Source of the DNA: a candidate division SR1 bacterium
GTDB taxonomy: Bacteria > Patescibacteriota > Gracilibacteria > Absconditabacterales > Absconditicoccaceae
Direction: 5' to 3'
Assembly (NCBI GenBank): GCA_026397515.1
Contig: JAPLUU010000006.1
Coordinates: forward strand, 1 to 64,000
DNA: 64,000 bases
Of the stretch, positions 21,543-31,836 are shown in pieces (positions within the stretch are counted from its first letter, which is position 1; every line of letters begins with the position of its first letter). The translations under genes were made by a program, and so were the position numbers. The notes beneath the pieces are model-generated. The model was not told the origin of the DNA. It made no database searches and worked only from the letters and a program-made list of their open reading frames with translations.

Positions 21543-22166
21543 ATGGAAAATATAATTGGTGGTATTCTTGTTATTATTACTTTTGCTTGTCTTTATATTC
21601 AAGTTAAAGGAATAGTTAACAAGAAATATGATTCCTCTCTTGCCTCTTGGGTAATATGGACAGTTATCTTTATGTTCCTTTTTATAATTAATTTGGTACA
21701 TGAAGGTTGGAGTACTATAACAGTGTTTTTCGCAATACAAGGCATAGCACATGTTGCAATGACATTTATAACGTATAAATACGTATCCAAAACATTTTCT
21801 AAAGAAGAAATAACATTACTTATTATCTCCGTAGTAGGTTTCTTCTTATGGATTGCATCGTATATTATTGGGTTATTCGTTACTTTAAATCCTCTTATTG
21901 TTGCGTGTATAGGTATTATTGGACAAATTGTAGCTGATGCCAGTGGAGCAATTCCTTACATGAAAATCGCTTATACAAGTCCTGAAAGACAACCATTGTC
22001 GGCTTGGATAATCAATATATTCGTTTATCCAGTTACGGCTTATGGAACTTACATAAATCACGAATCATGGACTACTTATCTATTTCTTGGTTATGCATTC
22101 TTGATGTACGGGGCTCTTCTTCTTGTGTTAATAATGGGAAGAAAACGAATACGATTATCACAATAA
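21543..22166 (+). CDS. Polytopic membrane protein, unknown
   Basis: A 207-aa protein with about six to seven hydrophobic helices, starting MENIIGGILVIITFACLYIQ and ending GRKRIRLSQ. The ASWVIWTVIF and LSAWIINIFVYPV motifs, each in a similar position of the two halves, give it an internally repeated look like PQ-loop or SWEET-type proteins, but I cannot assign it. It contains no UGA codon among roughly fourteen Gly, so it may be a recent arrival. It stands alone with its own terminator. Confidence 0.65.
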   Translation: MENIIGGILVIITFACLYIQVKGIVNKKYDSSLASWVIWTVIFMFLFIINLVHEGWSTITVFFAIQGIAHVAMTFITYKYVSKTFSKEEITLLIISVVGFFLWIASYIIGLFVTLNPLIVACIGIIGQIVADASGAIPYMKIAYTSPERQPLSAWIINIFVYPVTAYGTYINHESWTTYLFLGYAFLMYGALLLVLIMGRKRIRLSQ

Positions 22167-22182
22167 AAACAATATTTTAAAT

Positions 22183-22212
22183 AGTCTTATATTTTTTATA
22201 AGACTTTTTTTA
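22183..22212 (+). terminator. Rho-independent terminator
   Basis: The arms agtcttat / ataagact around a T-rich loop are followed by seven T residues. Confidence 0.8.
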
Positions 22213-22350
22213 TATTTTAATACCAATTATTGAAATCAAAGAAAATTATATAGATAAAAAATGGTAAGGGTGGATCTTTTTCTTTAATCTTGAAAAGAAC
22301 CCAGATTCCTTTACACTGTACTCAAGCATTTACTTAACTAAACAAAGAAG

Positions 22351-24843
22351 TTGCTCAATCTCATAGCCATTTCCTACAAAAACATATGACCATTCCAGGA
22401 CAAACTCTTGAGCGTTTTTTTCAATAGCGGAAAAATGCTTATCAAAGCGCCTATCGGATCAGGGAAAAGCTTTTTATTTTTCGATGGCCCAATCTATGGA
22501 TTATACAAATACAGTTCCAGAAACATTTTAAACACCAAGTCCAAAGAGGGTTTTATCAAGGTTATCTGTGAGGTAAATCAAACCGTCTATCTCATAACCA
22601 GGAATATCAAAAAAGGTAAGTCCAAAGATTCGTGTGAATCAAAATTATATACCTTAGAGTGAACTTTACCGGATTTTAATGAACACAAACCATTGGAAAA
22701 TAACGTAGATATTGAAGATATACTCAGGAAACAGCCGGGATTGAAATTTGATGAGATTACGTTCAAAAACGAAACTGATCTTCAGCAAAACCTTCAAAAT
22801 TTCTTGCCACCGAGAGAAGTTATTATGAACACTATATTCTTGATGCAGGATTCCGACAATATTTTCGAGCTGACACCACTCGATAGACTGACGATACTGA
22901 AAAATGTGTTTAATCTGATGGGGATCGATGAAGCCAAAGAAGTTTTGGCAGATAAAAAAAGAGAAATACGATATAAAATCAAAGCGACGACTGATATCTC
23001 CAAATATGATGAAAAGCTAAAACACAATATACAAAGTTATATTTCGACATTCGATGCTACGAAAGAATTATTGGGTAATGCTATCAATACAGAAAATTAT
23101 CAGCAATTTTTTGATGAACGAAAAATGATAGAAGAAAAAATACAGATAACTGATTTTTCACTCAAAGATTTTCCTACTGATCGAGAAAAAAATCTCCAAA
23201 ACTACATTGAAGATAAAAAATCACAGGAACAAAAACTAAAGCATCAATTAGAAACAATTCAGAAAGATATTACCCAAGAACAGAAGAAACTAAAAGATCA
23301 ACAAGCAGTAGAAAAAGAGCTTTCTATAAGTATTTCAACATTACAAAAAAAGATAGAAAACATCGATGAAAAGAAGATAGAAACATTTAAAAAGCAAAAA
23401 TCAAATATTATTTTACAACAAAATGACAACGAAAATAAGATTCCAAAAAAAGACATCTGGAATTTTATCACACAACAATGAATAGAGACAGATATTGAGA
23501 AAGAAATAGATATTACAGTATTAAATAGTTATTTTTTGATACAAAAATTTATCAACGAAGGTAAAAAATGAAGTGAAGAAATAAAGAATATTCAATTACA
23601 GATAAAAAATGAACAGCTAATAATAAAAAATGAAGCAGAAAAAATCGATACTCAAAAAAAACATCTCGAAGAGAAAATATTCGATCAAGAAAATCAGTTA
23701 AAAAATATTATGAACACATTGAAAGAATTAGAAAAAAATATCGATACCCAAGCAAATTTTGCATGTGAGAAAATACAGGAGCCATGCCCATTTATTAAAA
23801 TCATCAATAAAAAAACATTTGATCAATTAGACCAGCAAAAAAAGTGATTTACGGACCAAAAAGAACAGATCGCAGTGACGATAAAAAATTTACAGACAGA
23901 GATAAAATTATTAAGCAAAACAGAAGTAAAAAAAGACGATAAAAAAATTCAAGAACTAGAAAAACAACAACAAGAATCAGAGAAAAACATAGAAATTATC
24001 AAATCATTTTTAAATAAGATACAGTACAAAGAGATTGAAAGATTTTATACAGAATATACAATCCAAGACAAAGAAATCAAAGAATTAGACAAAAAAATAA
24101 GCGAATGAGAACAAGAAGTCAAACAAAGTGAAGAACGAAAAACGCACCTCCAAAAAGCGATTATTCAGAAAGAATCTAGTGAAAAACAATTAAACGATTG
24201 TATTACCACCATAGCAGAAAAAGAGCAAGAATGGAAAAAATTAGAACAAGAAAAAGAAAAAATAGATAGTAATACAACATTACGCGTAGAAAAAAATTAT
24301 GAAGCAATGAAACAATATTACCACGATATCGATATGCTCGTAAATGAATTCAAAGAGCATCAATTAGAAAGACAGAAATTAGAAGAACAAGAAACAATAT
24401 TGGGAAACCTCTACAATATTTTTTCCAAAGAGCTTTTATTGCTAGTACTCCAAGATCATTTACCTATATTAAACGATATTATAAACAATTATCTTGCTCA
24501 GATAGTAGATTATCAGATCAGTCTGCAATTAAGAAATGAAGCAGATAAAGTAGAACTCGAAGCCAAAATAATCGATTCCAAATGAGAAAGAGATACCAAG
24601 AGTTTGAGTTGAGGACAAAGAATTATTTTGAAACTTGTACGAATGCTAGCAATTTCATCATATATTAACTCCCCTATCCTTTTCTTAGATGAAACTATCA
24701 ATAATCTAGACACGGATACGGTTGGAAAAGTAGCAGATATGCTAGAAGATTTCGTCAAACAGAGAGATATTAAATTCTACACCATCACTCATAGTCAACA
24801 AATTCAACAAATGGACATCCGAGACCAGACAATAGAAATCTAG
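22351..24843 (+). CDS. SbcC/Rad50-like SMC-type ATPase
   Basis: An 830-aa coiled-coil ATPase of the Rad50/SbcC type, which normally works with an SbcD/Mre11 nuclease on DNA ends. Visible parts: KNIGPFQDKLL then Walker A APIGSGKS (about 33-40), FFDGPIYGLYK, two long coiled-coil arms, the ABC signature SLSGGQ (about 751, its first Gly as UGA), Walker B ILFLDETINNLD and the ITHSQQI His switch. The hook region reads FACEKIQEPCPFIKIINKKTF with Cys at 472 and 479, not the usual CxxC zinc hook. The start is taken at TTG 22351 because no ATG precedes Walker A in frame and a stop lies at 22339. No sbcD partner is adjacent. Confidence 0.85.
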
Positions 24844-24922
24844 ATTACAATAATATGAGTTTGTAATTGAAAGACAATTTTCTATAAATTCATCTGCATA
24901 ATTTTTTATACTCTATAATAGT

Positions 24923-25372
24923 ATGAAATACATTACGGTTGTAAGAAAGCTAGAAAAAACACACACTTGTCCTTTCTGTCACGAAAAATCTGAAAATATG
25001 TTACGAGAAGGAAAATATTTTTTTGTGATTCCAGCTCGTGCACCCTATGTAAAACATCATATATTGATTGTTCCAAAAAGACATGCAAATCTCTTGATGA
25101 CACTCACTCATGCCGAACTTCTTGAAATGCATAAATTGGTAGATATACGAACAAAAAAACTTCATAGCAAATACAAAGATGTGAGTCTATTACTCAGAGA
25201 TGGACTAGTAAAAGATCCATTAATTAGTAAATCTATTAATCATCTCCATTTCCATCTTATACCAAATGTAGGAATCCATATTGAGAGCCAAATAAAAGCA
25301 GAAAATCGTTCATGGCTAGATGATACAGCATATACAAAAACAGCACAAGCATATAAAAAGACTTTTTTATAA
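24923..25372 (+). CDS. HIT family hydrolase
   Basis: A 149-aa histidine-triad protein. The N-terminal CPFC pair is a metal-site feature of one HIT branch. FFVIPARAPYVKHHILIVPKRHANLL follows, and the catalytic triad is NHLHFHLIP. HIT enzymes cleave dinucleoside polyphosphates (Ap4A), AMP-amino acid adducts or nucleoside phosphoramidates. It lies 80 bp after the SbcC-like gene and 12 bp before the permease, likely in one transcript. No UGA, but only a few Gly. The substrate is unknown. Confidence 0.85.
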   Translation: MKYITVVRKLEKTHTCPFCHEKSENMLREGKYFFVIPARAPYVKHHILIVPKRHANLLMTLTHAELLEMHKLVDIRTKKLHSKYKDVSLLLRDGLVKDPLISKSINHLHFHLIPNVGIHIESQIKAENRSWLDDTAYTKTAQAYKKTFL

Positions 25373-25384
25373 AATAGAACAAAC

Positions 25385-26569
25385 ATGAAATATAAAAATA
25401 TCATTATTTTTGTAACAGTAACATTTTTGCGAAGCGTATTTGTTTCTATGCTCAAATTTTTTCTTCGATCGTATCTCAAAGATGTACATATATCACTGGA
25501 AGAAATAACAGGATATTTAAGCTTATGATGAATGGCTGCATATCTTATATGATCAGCACTTGCATATACCTTCCGCAAAAAAAATATCACTATTTTTGCA
25601 TGACTTATTGCAATATTATGTCTGGCTATAGGAAACGCACTTGGATATTATCCCTTTCGAATATTTGTTGTATTAGTAAGTGGTATAGGTTTTGCTTATA
25701 GTCTTCGATTGGTCACAAAATCTATTATTCTCAGTATTGAAATACAAAAATCAGGAACTTGAGAAGCAAAAATAAATGGAATAATAAATATTGCTATATT
25801 AATCGGGATATTACTTTGAAGTTATTTATGATTTGTTGTTTTTGCAAAACGAGGCACTAATGGATTTCAAGTTATTATAGGACTTCTCGTGGTATCAAGT
25901 TTACTGACTATGCTTATGGATTATGATACCCATTTTGAAACAAAACCATTTTGACAAACATTAAGACATTCATTGCCTCATATAGGATGAATCATAAAAA
26001 AATATGTACGATTATTATTACCTATTGCTGCTTTACGAGCGATATCTACAGCAATTGGACAAAAAATGTTAGAAATGGGAGTTGATATTTTTCAAAGGAC
26101 ACCAAAAAGTTCGATTAGTATTATCATAGTATCGTTTTTAGGTGCAATTTTAGGACATATTGTATCAGCGTTTTTCCTAAGAAGAAGAAAAACGATAGCA
26201 ATGGTGTTTACTATCATTTTCTGACTTACAACTATTTATTTTCCACATATTATAGGGAAATATGAATATTATATAACCTTAAAATTTTTCTGATTCTTTG
26301 TCGGAGTTTTCTTTGGAATCGCAGTAAATTTATTAGAATGAAGATATTTTTTCCATATAGGAGATGATCACAGAAAAGAATACTGATCAGTCGCTTACGG
26401 TATCATGACAAGTATAATTGTTTTCATAATCATGATTACATCGGATTATTTAAGTAAAAAATTAGGTATGAAGATAAGTTTCTTTTTCTTTGGTATAGTA
26501 CTTTTATTAATGCCATTCTTTATAAGAAAATTTGATGCCTCAGATATTTCTCAAAAACAATTAAAATAA
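25385..26569 (+). CDS. Major facilitator-like membrane transporter
   Basis: A 394-aa protein with about eleven or twelve hydrophobic segments and basic short loops (for example FRKKN between early helices, FFLRRRKTI mid-protein), in the general shape of a major facilitator permease. Many helix Gly are UGA, so the standard code leaves no long ORF. It starts 12 bp after the HIT gene, with ATG MKYKNIIIFVTVTFLRS. The substrate cannot be deduced. Confidence 0.75.
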
Positions 26570-26812
26570 CGTAGTTTATCTAACATACTAGCATTATTAA
26601 GTATACATAATATGGTATTAAAAATCACATCCAAAGGATAAATTACTGTAATTTAGTATATTTTCATAGTTCTGTCAAGTATTATTGGAATACAAAGCCA
26701 GATTTTTTTGGTTATTTAGCTATTTTGGAATATAATAGAGAGAGATGAAATGAGAACTTTACGTATAAGAGCTTTCATGACGTCAAATGTATTTATATCC
26801 TTAATAGTATCG
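26570..26812. other. Intergenic region before the EnvC-like gene
   Basis: AT-rich, without a supported gene. Short frames here are interrupted by TAA or TAG. It probably carries the promoter for the EnvC-like gene. Confidence 0.3.
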
Positions 26813-26867
26813 ATGACAAAGAAATTTTGACTTACATTACTCGTATTGATCAAAGGATGAATAAGCG
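26813..26867 (+). other. Out-of-frame signal peptide segment (apparent frameshift)
   Basis: In the +2 frame the ATG at 26813 reads MTKKFGLTLLVLIKGGI, a plausible signal peptide. The downstream EnvC-like gene begins in another frame with ASVAHDFDVQ, right after a TAA at 26862. Removing one A from 26863-26864 would join them as GGI-ASVAHDFDVQ, with a sensible signal peptidase site. This is either a real frameshift or a base error. Confidence 0.55.
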
Positions 26868-26909
26868 TCTGTTGCGCATGATTTTGATGTACAAAGTGCA
26901 ACACAAAAT

Positions 26910-28691
26910 ATGCAAGATCTCAAAGCAAATCTTGATGGTGTTGTTAAAGAACTTTATGCACTTGATGCAAAAGAAAGAGGTACTGATAATGCTATTTCTG
27001 ACAAATATAGAGCGACAAGAACAGAAATAGTAAATGTCATCCAAACTATCAATCAAACAACAGATACCATAAGTGAACAACTCCAAAAAATAACCACATA
27101 CAAGAAACTTATGCTTCTTACGTATAAAGATATCCAAGCATCAAGATCAGGTATGGTAGATACAAAACAATACATAGAAGACTTTTCTAATTTTATTTAT
27201 AAATTAGACAATAAACTTTATAATGAAGATACGAATAGTATTGATGAAATAAAATTATTAGTAAATTCTGACAATGTTCCCGTAACACTTGCAAATGATC
27301 ATATGATACAATCAATGATGGTTCAACTCAATGACTTAATGAGCAATTTTCAAGACAATGAAACAGCACAACTTGAGACGATTAAAAAGCTTAATGATCT
27401 TAAATCTAGAACAAAAGATACTATAGAACAGTATCAAATTGAGATAGAAAAACTCCAACAGAAAAAGAACTATCTTTTACAATTTATGAAACTATATCAA
27501 AATGATACAACACAAAAACAATTAACTATGAACAACTTCTTTGAGAGTACAAAATGAGTCTATGATAAAACAGTAGAATTAGTAAAAGACATCAAAAAAT
27601 GAGTCTACAAAGTAGATTTTGACATGGAAAAAAAGTTATCATTACTTAACGCAATAGAAGAAGATAATCAAGCATATCCATTGGCATGGCCACTCTACCC
27701 TATCGAAAAGATTCAAACGTATTTTGGTGATGTAGCTTTCCAAAAAGAATATGGAGTACCACATATAGGAATACAAATACAAGCTACGCAGTGAACTCCT
27801 GTATATGCAAGTCGTAATGGTATTGCATATTTCGTAGCTGACAATGATGAAATAGGAATCAATTGGACAATGATAGTACACACAGACTGATATATTACCG
27901 TATATCAATATTTAAATAAAACAGTCATCAAACCGGGAGATATTATAAGAAGAGGTCAACTTATAGGATACAGTTGAGGAGAACCAGGAACAAGAGGTGC
28001 AGGATTTATTTCCAAAGGTGCAAATCTTACTTTTGAAATTTTCAAAGATGGTATCGCAATGGATCCATTCGATATATTAGATGCAAGTATTGTAAAAGAC
28101 CAAAATGCTTTACCTGATGGATATCAAATAAAATATCTTAGAGATAAATATGCAAGACCTATTGATATTACAAATCTTGATTTAATGACAGGAGATTCTT
28201 TAGCCAAAAGAGAAAGTCAGTTTCTCACGAGATACGGTGTAGGAATATACAGACAAGTAGCATTCCGAGAAGATGTAGTCAAAGATACCAATATAGACAA
28301 AGATATGGTAATCTGTATTGCATTTGCAGAGAGTACACTTGGTAAATATCTCAGCACCAATGCAAACATTGGTAATGTAGGAAATAACGATAGATGAGAT
28401 AGAGTTCCATTTACATCAGCATACGGATGAGCAAGAGCTATTCCTGTGACATTAAATAATGCTTTCTTATGATGATATCATACTATCAATCAATTATCTA
28501 GATATGGAAATAAAGATGGAAAAATTTACGCATCTAGTCCAATTAATTGGCAAACAAACGTATTGAAATGTTTGAGTCAGATAAAAGGATATTATATCCC
28601 AGAAGATTTTCCATTTAGAACCGGACTAAATCCAAATATCGACAATCCTACACCAGAAACGATCACCTTTGGTGAAACACTGAGTAAATAA
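26910..28691 (+). CDS. EnvC/NlpD-like protein with degenerate M23 domain and lysozyme-like C-terminus
   Basis: From the first in-frame ATG this is 593 aa; the true N-terminus is probably the out-of-frame signal peptide at 26813. Residues 1-215 are coiled coil. An M23 (LytM) fold follows: YFGDVAFQKEYGVPHIGIQIQATQGTPVYAS, then HTDGYITVYQYLNKTVIKPGDIIRRGQLIGYSGG and LTFEIF. The metal ligands are altered: HxGID is HIGIQ, YAHL is YQYL and LHFE is LTFE, so it should be catalytically dead like EnvC activators. The C-terminal 200 residues (CIAFAESTLGKYLSTNANIGNVG..., SAYGGARAI) look like a lysozyme or transglycosylase fold with a candidate catalytic Glu. A role in peptidoglycan remodelling is likely. 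Confidence 0.78.
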
Positions 28692-28716
28692 ATATTTATA
28701 TAATAATCGTACAGTC

Positions 28717-29997
28717 ATGGGAGAGACATTAGAAGATTTAAAAGATAATGACAAATTTCCCACAAAAAAAAATCCAGAAACAGATGATAAAGATCCTACT
28801 CCAAAAAGTGAAAAACAAACAATGCCAGAAGCGATCAGATTAAGAATCGAAGAAGCGAAAAAAGTTATTAGTGAATATGATGGAAAAACACTATCAGATG
28901 AATTAGATAAAGAAGCAACTATTGGAGATTTAGAAAAATATTTAAATGTACCAAATGATAAAGTAGCATGAGCCATAGCTGATATGATTTTCCAAATACA
29001 AAATAAGAAACGACCACTTATATCATTATTAAACGAAGAAGAACTCCAAAAAAGAAAAAATATAATCGAAGGAACAGAAGGACAAAAATGATTACTTGAA
29101 AATACAAAAAATCGATTGGAAGATAAATTCACCATAGAAGATATGGAAATGTTTGGTATACATATGACAGATAATGAATGATTCGTAACAATGAAGCAGA
29201 AATTAATTTCCATGATGGGTACAACTAAACGAAATATAGAATATTATAGTGCATTATCACAAAATGATATCAGAGAAAAAACATGAAATACATATTACAA
29301 AAAGAGAATATCAGGAGCAAATACATATGACTGAAGTATCACAATAAATGTATGATCAATGAAAAATTATGAAAAAGATGAATCATTTGAAGCAGACTTT
29401 AGAAAAACAATATTTCATGAATTACTTCATACGGTACAAAAAAAAGGATATGATGTACTTTTCAATCCAGAACAATGAATAGCAAAAGAAATTTATGGAG
29501 AAGATAAAGAGGCCAAATGATTTTTTGAAAGTATGTTTAGTGAATGAGGATCGATTTGATTAGCAAACAGCATAAGTGATATAGATAATTTTGACGAATA
29601 TCAGGCTACCTCAGTTATATGATTGAATTATTTATTTTATGGAAAACAAGAAAAAGTAATCCCCTATGGAGAAATATTTTCCAAACTGAGATTTTTTGGA
29701 GAAATAACAGAAAAAGATAAAATACTATTAGTAGATTATCTTAAAAAAGAATTTTCAAAAGAACCCATACAAGGATATCTTGAACTTAAAAAAAAAGAAC
29801 CAACCGCACAAGGTGAAGAATTAAAAGAAATCACAGAAAAAATCTATGATAAATTATTAGTTATGGCATGAGAAAATTCAAAAGAAAATATTTTTTTTAA
29901 TAAGGTATATCCTTGACGAAAAGGTGAAGAAACAATAAAAGAATTCAAAGAATTAGCTATAAAAAAACCAGAAAAAATAGTTATGACAATGCTATAA
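28717..29997 (+). CDS. Putative zincin-like metallopeptidase
   Basis: A 426-aa protein with no signal peptide. The N-terminal 70 residues are very charged (Lys/Asp/Glu). The centre carries FRKTIFHELLHTVQKKG, a HExxH zinc motif, with FFESMFSEGG about 35-40 residues later as a possible third-ligand region. Many Gly are UGA. It follows the EnvC-like gene by 25 bp, so the two are probably cotranscribed. I cannot name a family beyond a zincin-like active site. The C-terminal helical part (ELKKKEPTAQGEELKEITEK) is unassigned. Confidence 0.7.
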
Positions 29998-30095
29998 TAT
30001 ATACTGTACTAACGAAAAGTAAATTACTACGATTCGATTTTTTCATAAAACAAAAAAACCTGAAGTACATCAGATCCTTGTGTATTAATTACATT

Positions 30096-30169
30096 AGCGG
30101 GTGACGAGACTCGAACTCGCAACAGTCTGCTTGGAAGGCAGGCACTCTAGCCAATTGAGTTACACCCGC
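30096..30169 (-). tRNA. tRNA-Gly (UCC)
   Basis: The cloverleaf closes as GCGGGTG/CACCCGC. The anticodon loop CTTCCAA gives UCC, which reads GGA. No CCA is encoded. It cannot read UGA, so a separate Gly tRNA with anticodon UCA must lie elsewhere. Confidence 0.95.
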
Positions 30170-30247
30170 AAAGCTAATGCAATGAATAAATAATAATTAC
30201 GAATAAATAATCAAGTTTTTTTAATTAGTTATCCTGATAGTTTAATC

Positions 30248-30321
30248 TGGGCCTAGTTGGACTCGAACCAACGACCAATCGGTTATGAGCCGATTGCTCT
30301 AACCAACTGAGCTATAGACCC
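30248..30321 (-). tRNA. tRNA with CAU anticodon (Ile2 or elongator Met)
   Basis: The acceptor stem is GGGTCTA/TAGGCCC and the anticodon loop is CTCATAA inside ATCGG/CCGAT. The overall sequence looks more like tRNA-Ile2 (lysidine-modified), but this needs a covariance model. Confidence 0.9.
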
Positions 30322-30352
30322 GTTGTTGGATTGAGACTAAATAATTTTTTTA

Positions 30353-30429
30353 TGGTGGGTGATATAGGACTCGAACCTATGACCCCCTGCTTGTAAGGCA
30401 GATGCTCTAGCCAACTGAGCTAATCACCC
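30353..30429 (-). tRNA. tRNA-Val (UAC)
   Basis: The acceptor stem is GGGTGAT/ATCACCC. The anticodon loop CTTACAA gives UAC. The CCA end is encoded. Confidence 0.95.
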
Positions 30430-30458
30430 ATAATACTTTTGGCGTAATTTTTTTTAAT

Positions 30459-30530
30459 CGGTCCCACGGGGAATCGAACCCCGATTGGAGGATTGAAAGT
30501 CCTCTGTCCTAACCGTTAGACGATGAGACC
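30459..30530 (-). tRNA. tRNA-Glu (UUC)
   Basis: The acceptor stem is GGTCTCA paired with the 3' GTGGGACC side. The anticodon loop CTTTCAA gives UUC. No encoded CCA. Confidence 0.95.
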
Positions 30531-30574
30531 AGATAGATATTCCCAATGGATTATAAGGATATAGTAATATTTAA

Positions 30575-30651
30575 TGGCGGAATGGAAGGGACTCGAACCC
30601 TCGACCTCCTGCGTGACAGGCAGGCGTTCTAACCAGCTGAACTACCACTCC
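30575..30651 (-). tRNA. tRNA-Asp (GUC)
   Basis: The acceptor stem is GGAGTGG/CCATTCC with G73. The anticodon loop CTGTCAC gives GUC. The CCA end is encoded. Confidence 0.95.
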
Positions 30652-30669
30652 ATGTGGTTATTAATTTTA

Positions 30670-30745
30670 TGGAGCCGACTATCGGATTCGAACCGATCAC
30701 CTACCGCTTACAAGGCGGTTGCTCTACCAAATGAGCTAAGTCGGC
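30670..30745 (-). tRNA. tRNA-Thr (UGU)
   Basis: The acceptor stem is GCCGACT/AGTCGGC. The anticodon loop CTTGTAA gives UGU. The CCA end is encoded. Confidence 0.95.
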
Positions 30746-30758
30746 AAATAAGCGTTTG

Positions 30759-31022
30759 CTACGCTGTTTGTTTAGCAAAAGCTTTTGCAACTCTAGATTT
30801 TTTTCTAGCTGCAGTATTTTTTTTAATAACACCTACCTTTGTACATTTATCTATGAATTTGTACACTTTATTAAGGTCTTCTTGTCAAACTTTCTCAGCC
30901 TTACTTATGCTTTTCAAAAACTTTTTGATAGCCATTTTCATTCTAAGTTTAAATTCATTATTCCTTTTCTGGAATACAAGTGATCTTTTAGCGGCTTTTT
31001 TTGCTGATTTTGTAATTGGCAT
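30759..31022 (-). CDS. rpsT: Ribosomal protein S20
   Basis: An 87-aa basic helical protein that binds 16S rRNA in the small subunit. It reads MPITKSAKKAAKRSLVFQKRN, then MKMAIKKFLKS, GVIKKNTAARKKSRVAKAF, the typical S20 pattern and length. The reading frame is open further upstream through the adjacent tRNA-Asn gene, but ATG 31022 gives the family N-terminus. One Gly is UGA. It sits between tRNA-Asn and tRNA-Thr on the same strand and may be cotranscribed with the tRNA block. Confidence 0.95.
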
Positions 31023-31066
31023 CCTAATGTGTGTATAAGGGTATAAAGGATAATATAATATATAAA

Positions 31067-31139
<73 letters not shown>

Positions 31140-31220
31140 ATGTCTGTTTTTTGCAATGTACTAAGCTATACGAATTCAGATAGTGTTTTCAACTTAAAAT
31201 AATATTTTCTTGTATACTAT

Positions 31221-31290
31221 TTACCGGGGACAATTGTCAAAGCTATCTATCTCACGGCATCCGCCTAGGCGGACATGTCTACGCATGTTT
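31221..31290 (-). pseudogene. Decayed partial copy of tRNA-Leu
   Basis: It shares blocks with the intact tRNA-Leu 70 bp away: TTACCGGGGACA (3' acceptor and T-arm end), CTCACGGCA (variable arm) and ACATGTCTAC (D-arm). The anticodon arm is replaced by the palindrome TCCGCCTAGGCGGA, and the 5' acceptor strand is missing. No functional tRNA can fold. Confidence 0.6.
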
Positions 31291-31297
31291 TATTATT

Positions 31298-31378
31298 TAC
31301 CGGGGACAGGGATCGAACCTGCACACCTCACGGCACTTGGTTCTAAGCCAAGCATGTCTACCATTCCATCACCCCGGC
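31298..31378 (-). tRNA. tRNA-Leu (UAG)
   Basis: A class II tRNA with a long variable arm (TGCCGTGAGGTG). The acceptor stem is GCCGGGG/CCCCGGT. The anticodon loop CTTAGAA gives UAG. No encoded CCA. Confidence 0.93.
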
Positions 31379-31389
31379 ATGGGTGTATT

Positions 31390-31462
31390 CTCGGGAGCTA
31401 GGATTCGAACCTAGGACCTCCTGATTCAGAGTCAGACGCTCTACCAGCTAAGCTACTCCCGA
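31390..31462 (-). tRNA. tRNA-Gln (CUG)
   Basis: The acceptor stem is TCGGGAG/CTCCCGA with G73. The anticodon loop CTCTGAA gives CUG, which reads CAG. No encoded CCA. Confidence 0.92.
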
Positions 31463-31495
31463 TCAGTACTATTCTATCGAATCTATATATTCTTT

Positions 31496-31570
31496 TGGTT
31501 GCGGGAGATGGAGTCGAACCACCTGTCTTCGGGTTATGAGCCCAACGAGATACCGTTTCTCTATCCCGCA
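31496..31570 (-). tRNA. Initiator tRNA-fMet (CAU)
   Basis: The anticodon loop CTCATAA is flanked by GGG and CCC, the three G-C pairs of initiators. The end of the acceptor stem reads U1:A72 (not the common C1:A72 mismatch), then A73 and an encoded CCA. Confidence 0.9.
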
Positions 31571-31599
31571 ATGTCATGAATTCAGTCCAGAAAATAACC

Positions 31600-31670
31600 T
31601 TGGGGAACTAGGATTCGAACCTAGACTGACGGAGTCAAAGTCCGCTGTCCTACCGTTAGACGATTCCCCA
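31600..31670 (-). tRNA. tRNA-Gln (UUG)
   Basis: The acceptor stem is TGGGGAA/TTCCCCA. The anticodon loop CTTTGAC gives UUG. No encoded CCA. Confidence 0.93.
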
Positions 31671-31836
31671 ATATTTTTGTAAATATAAAGACAAAATATC
31701 CTGCTTTCACAGGCGTGTGATGTATATACATATTTACTGACACATTTCAAGCGAAAATTTACAATTATGCATTGAATTAACTCATCAAAACGATACATTC
31801 AAAAATGACCCAATTTTATCTTATAGAGAACCATAA

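Noticed and set aside
30096-30169. This tRNA-Gly as the UGA-decoding tRNA
   Set aside because: Its anticodon is UCC, not UCA. No tRNA in the window has anticodon UCA.
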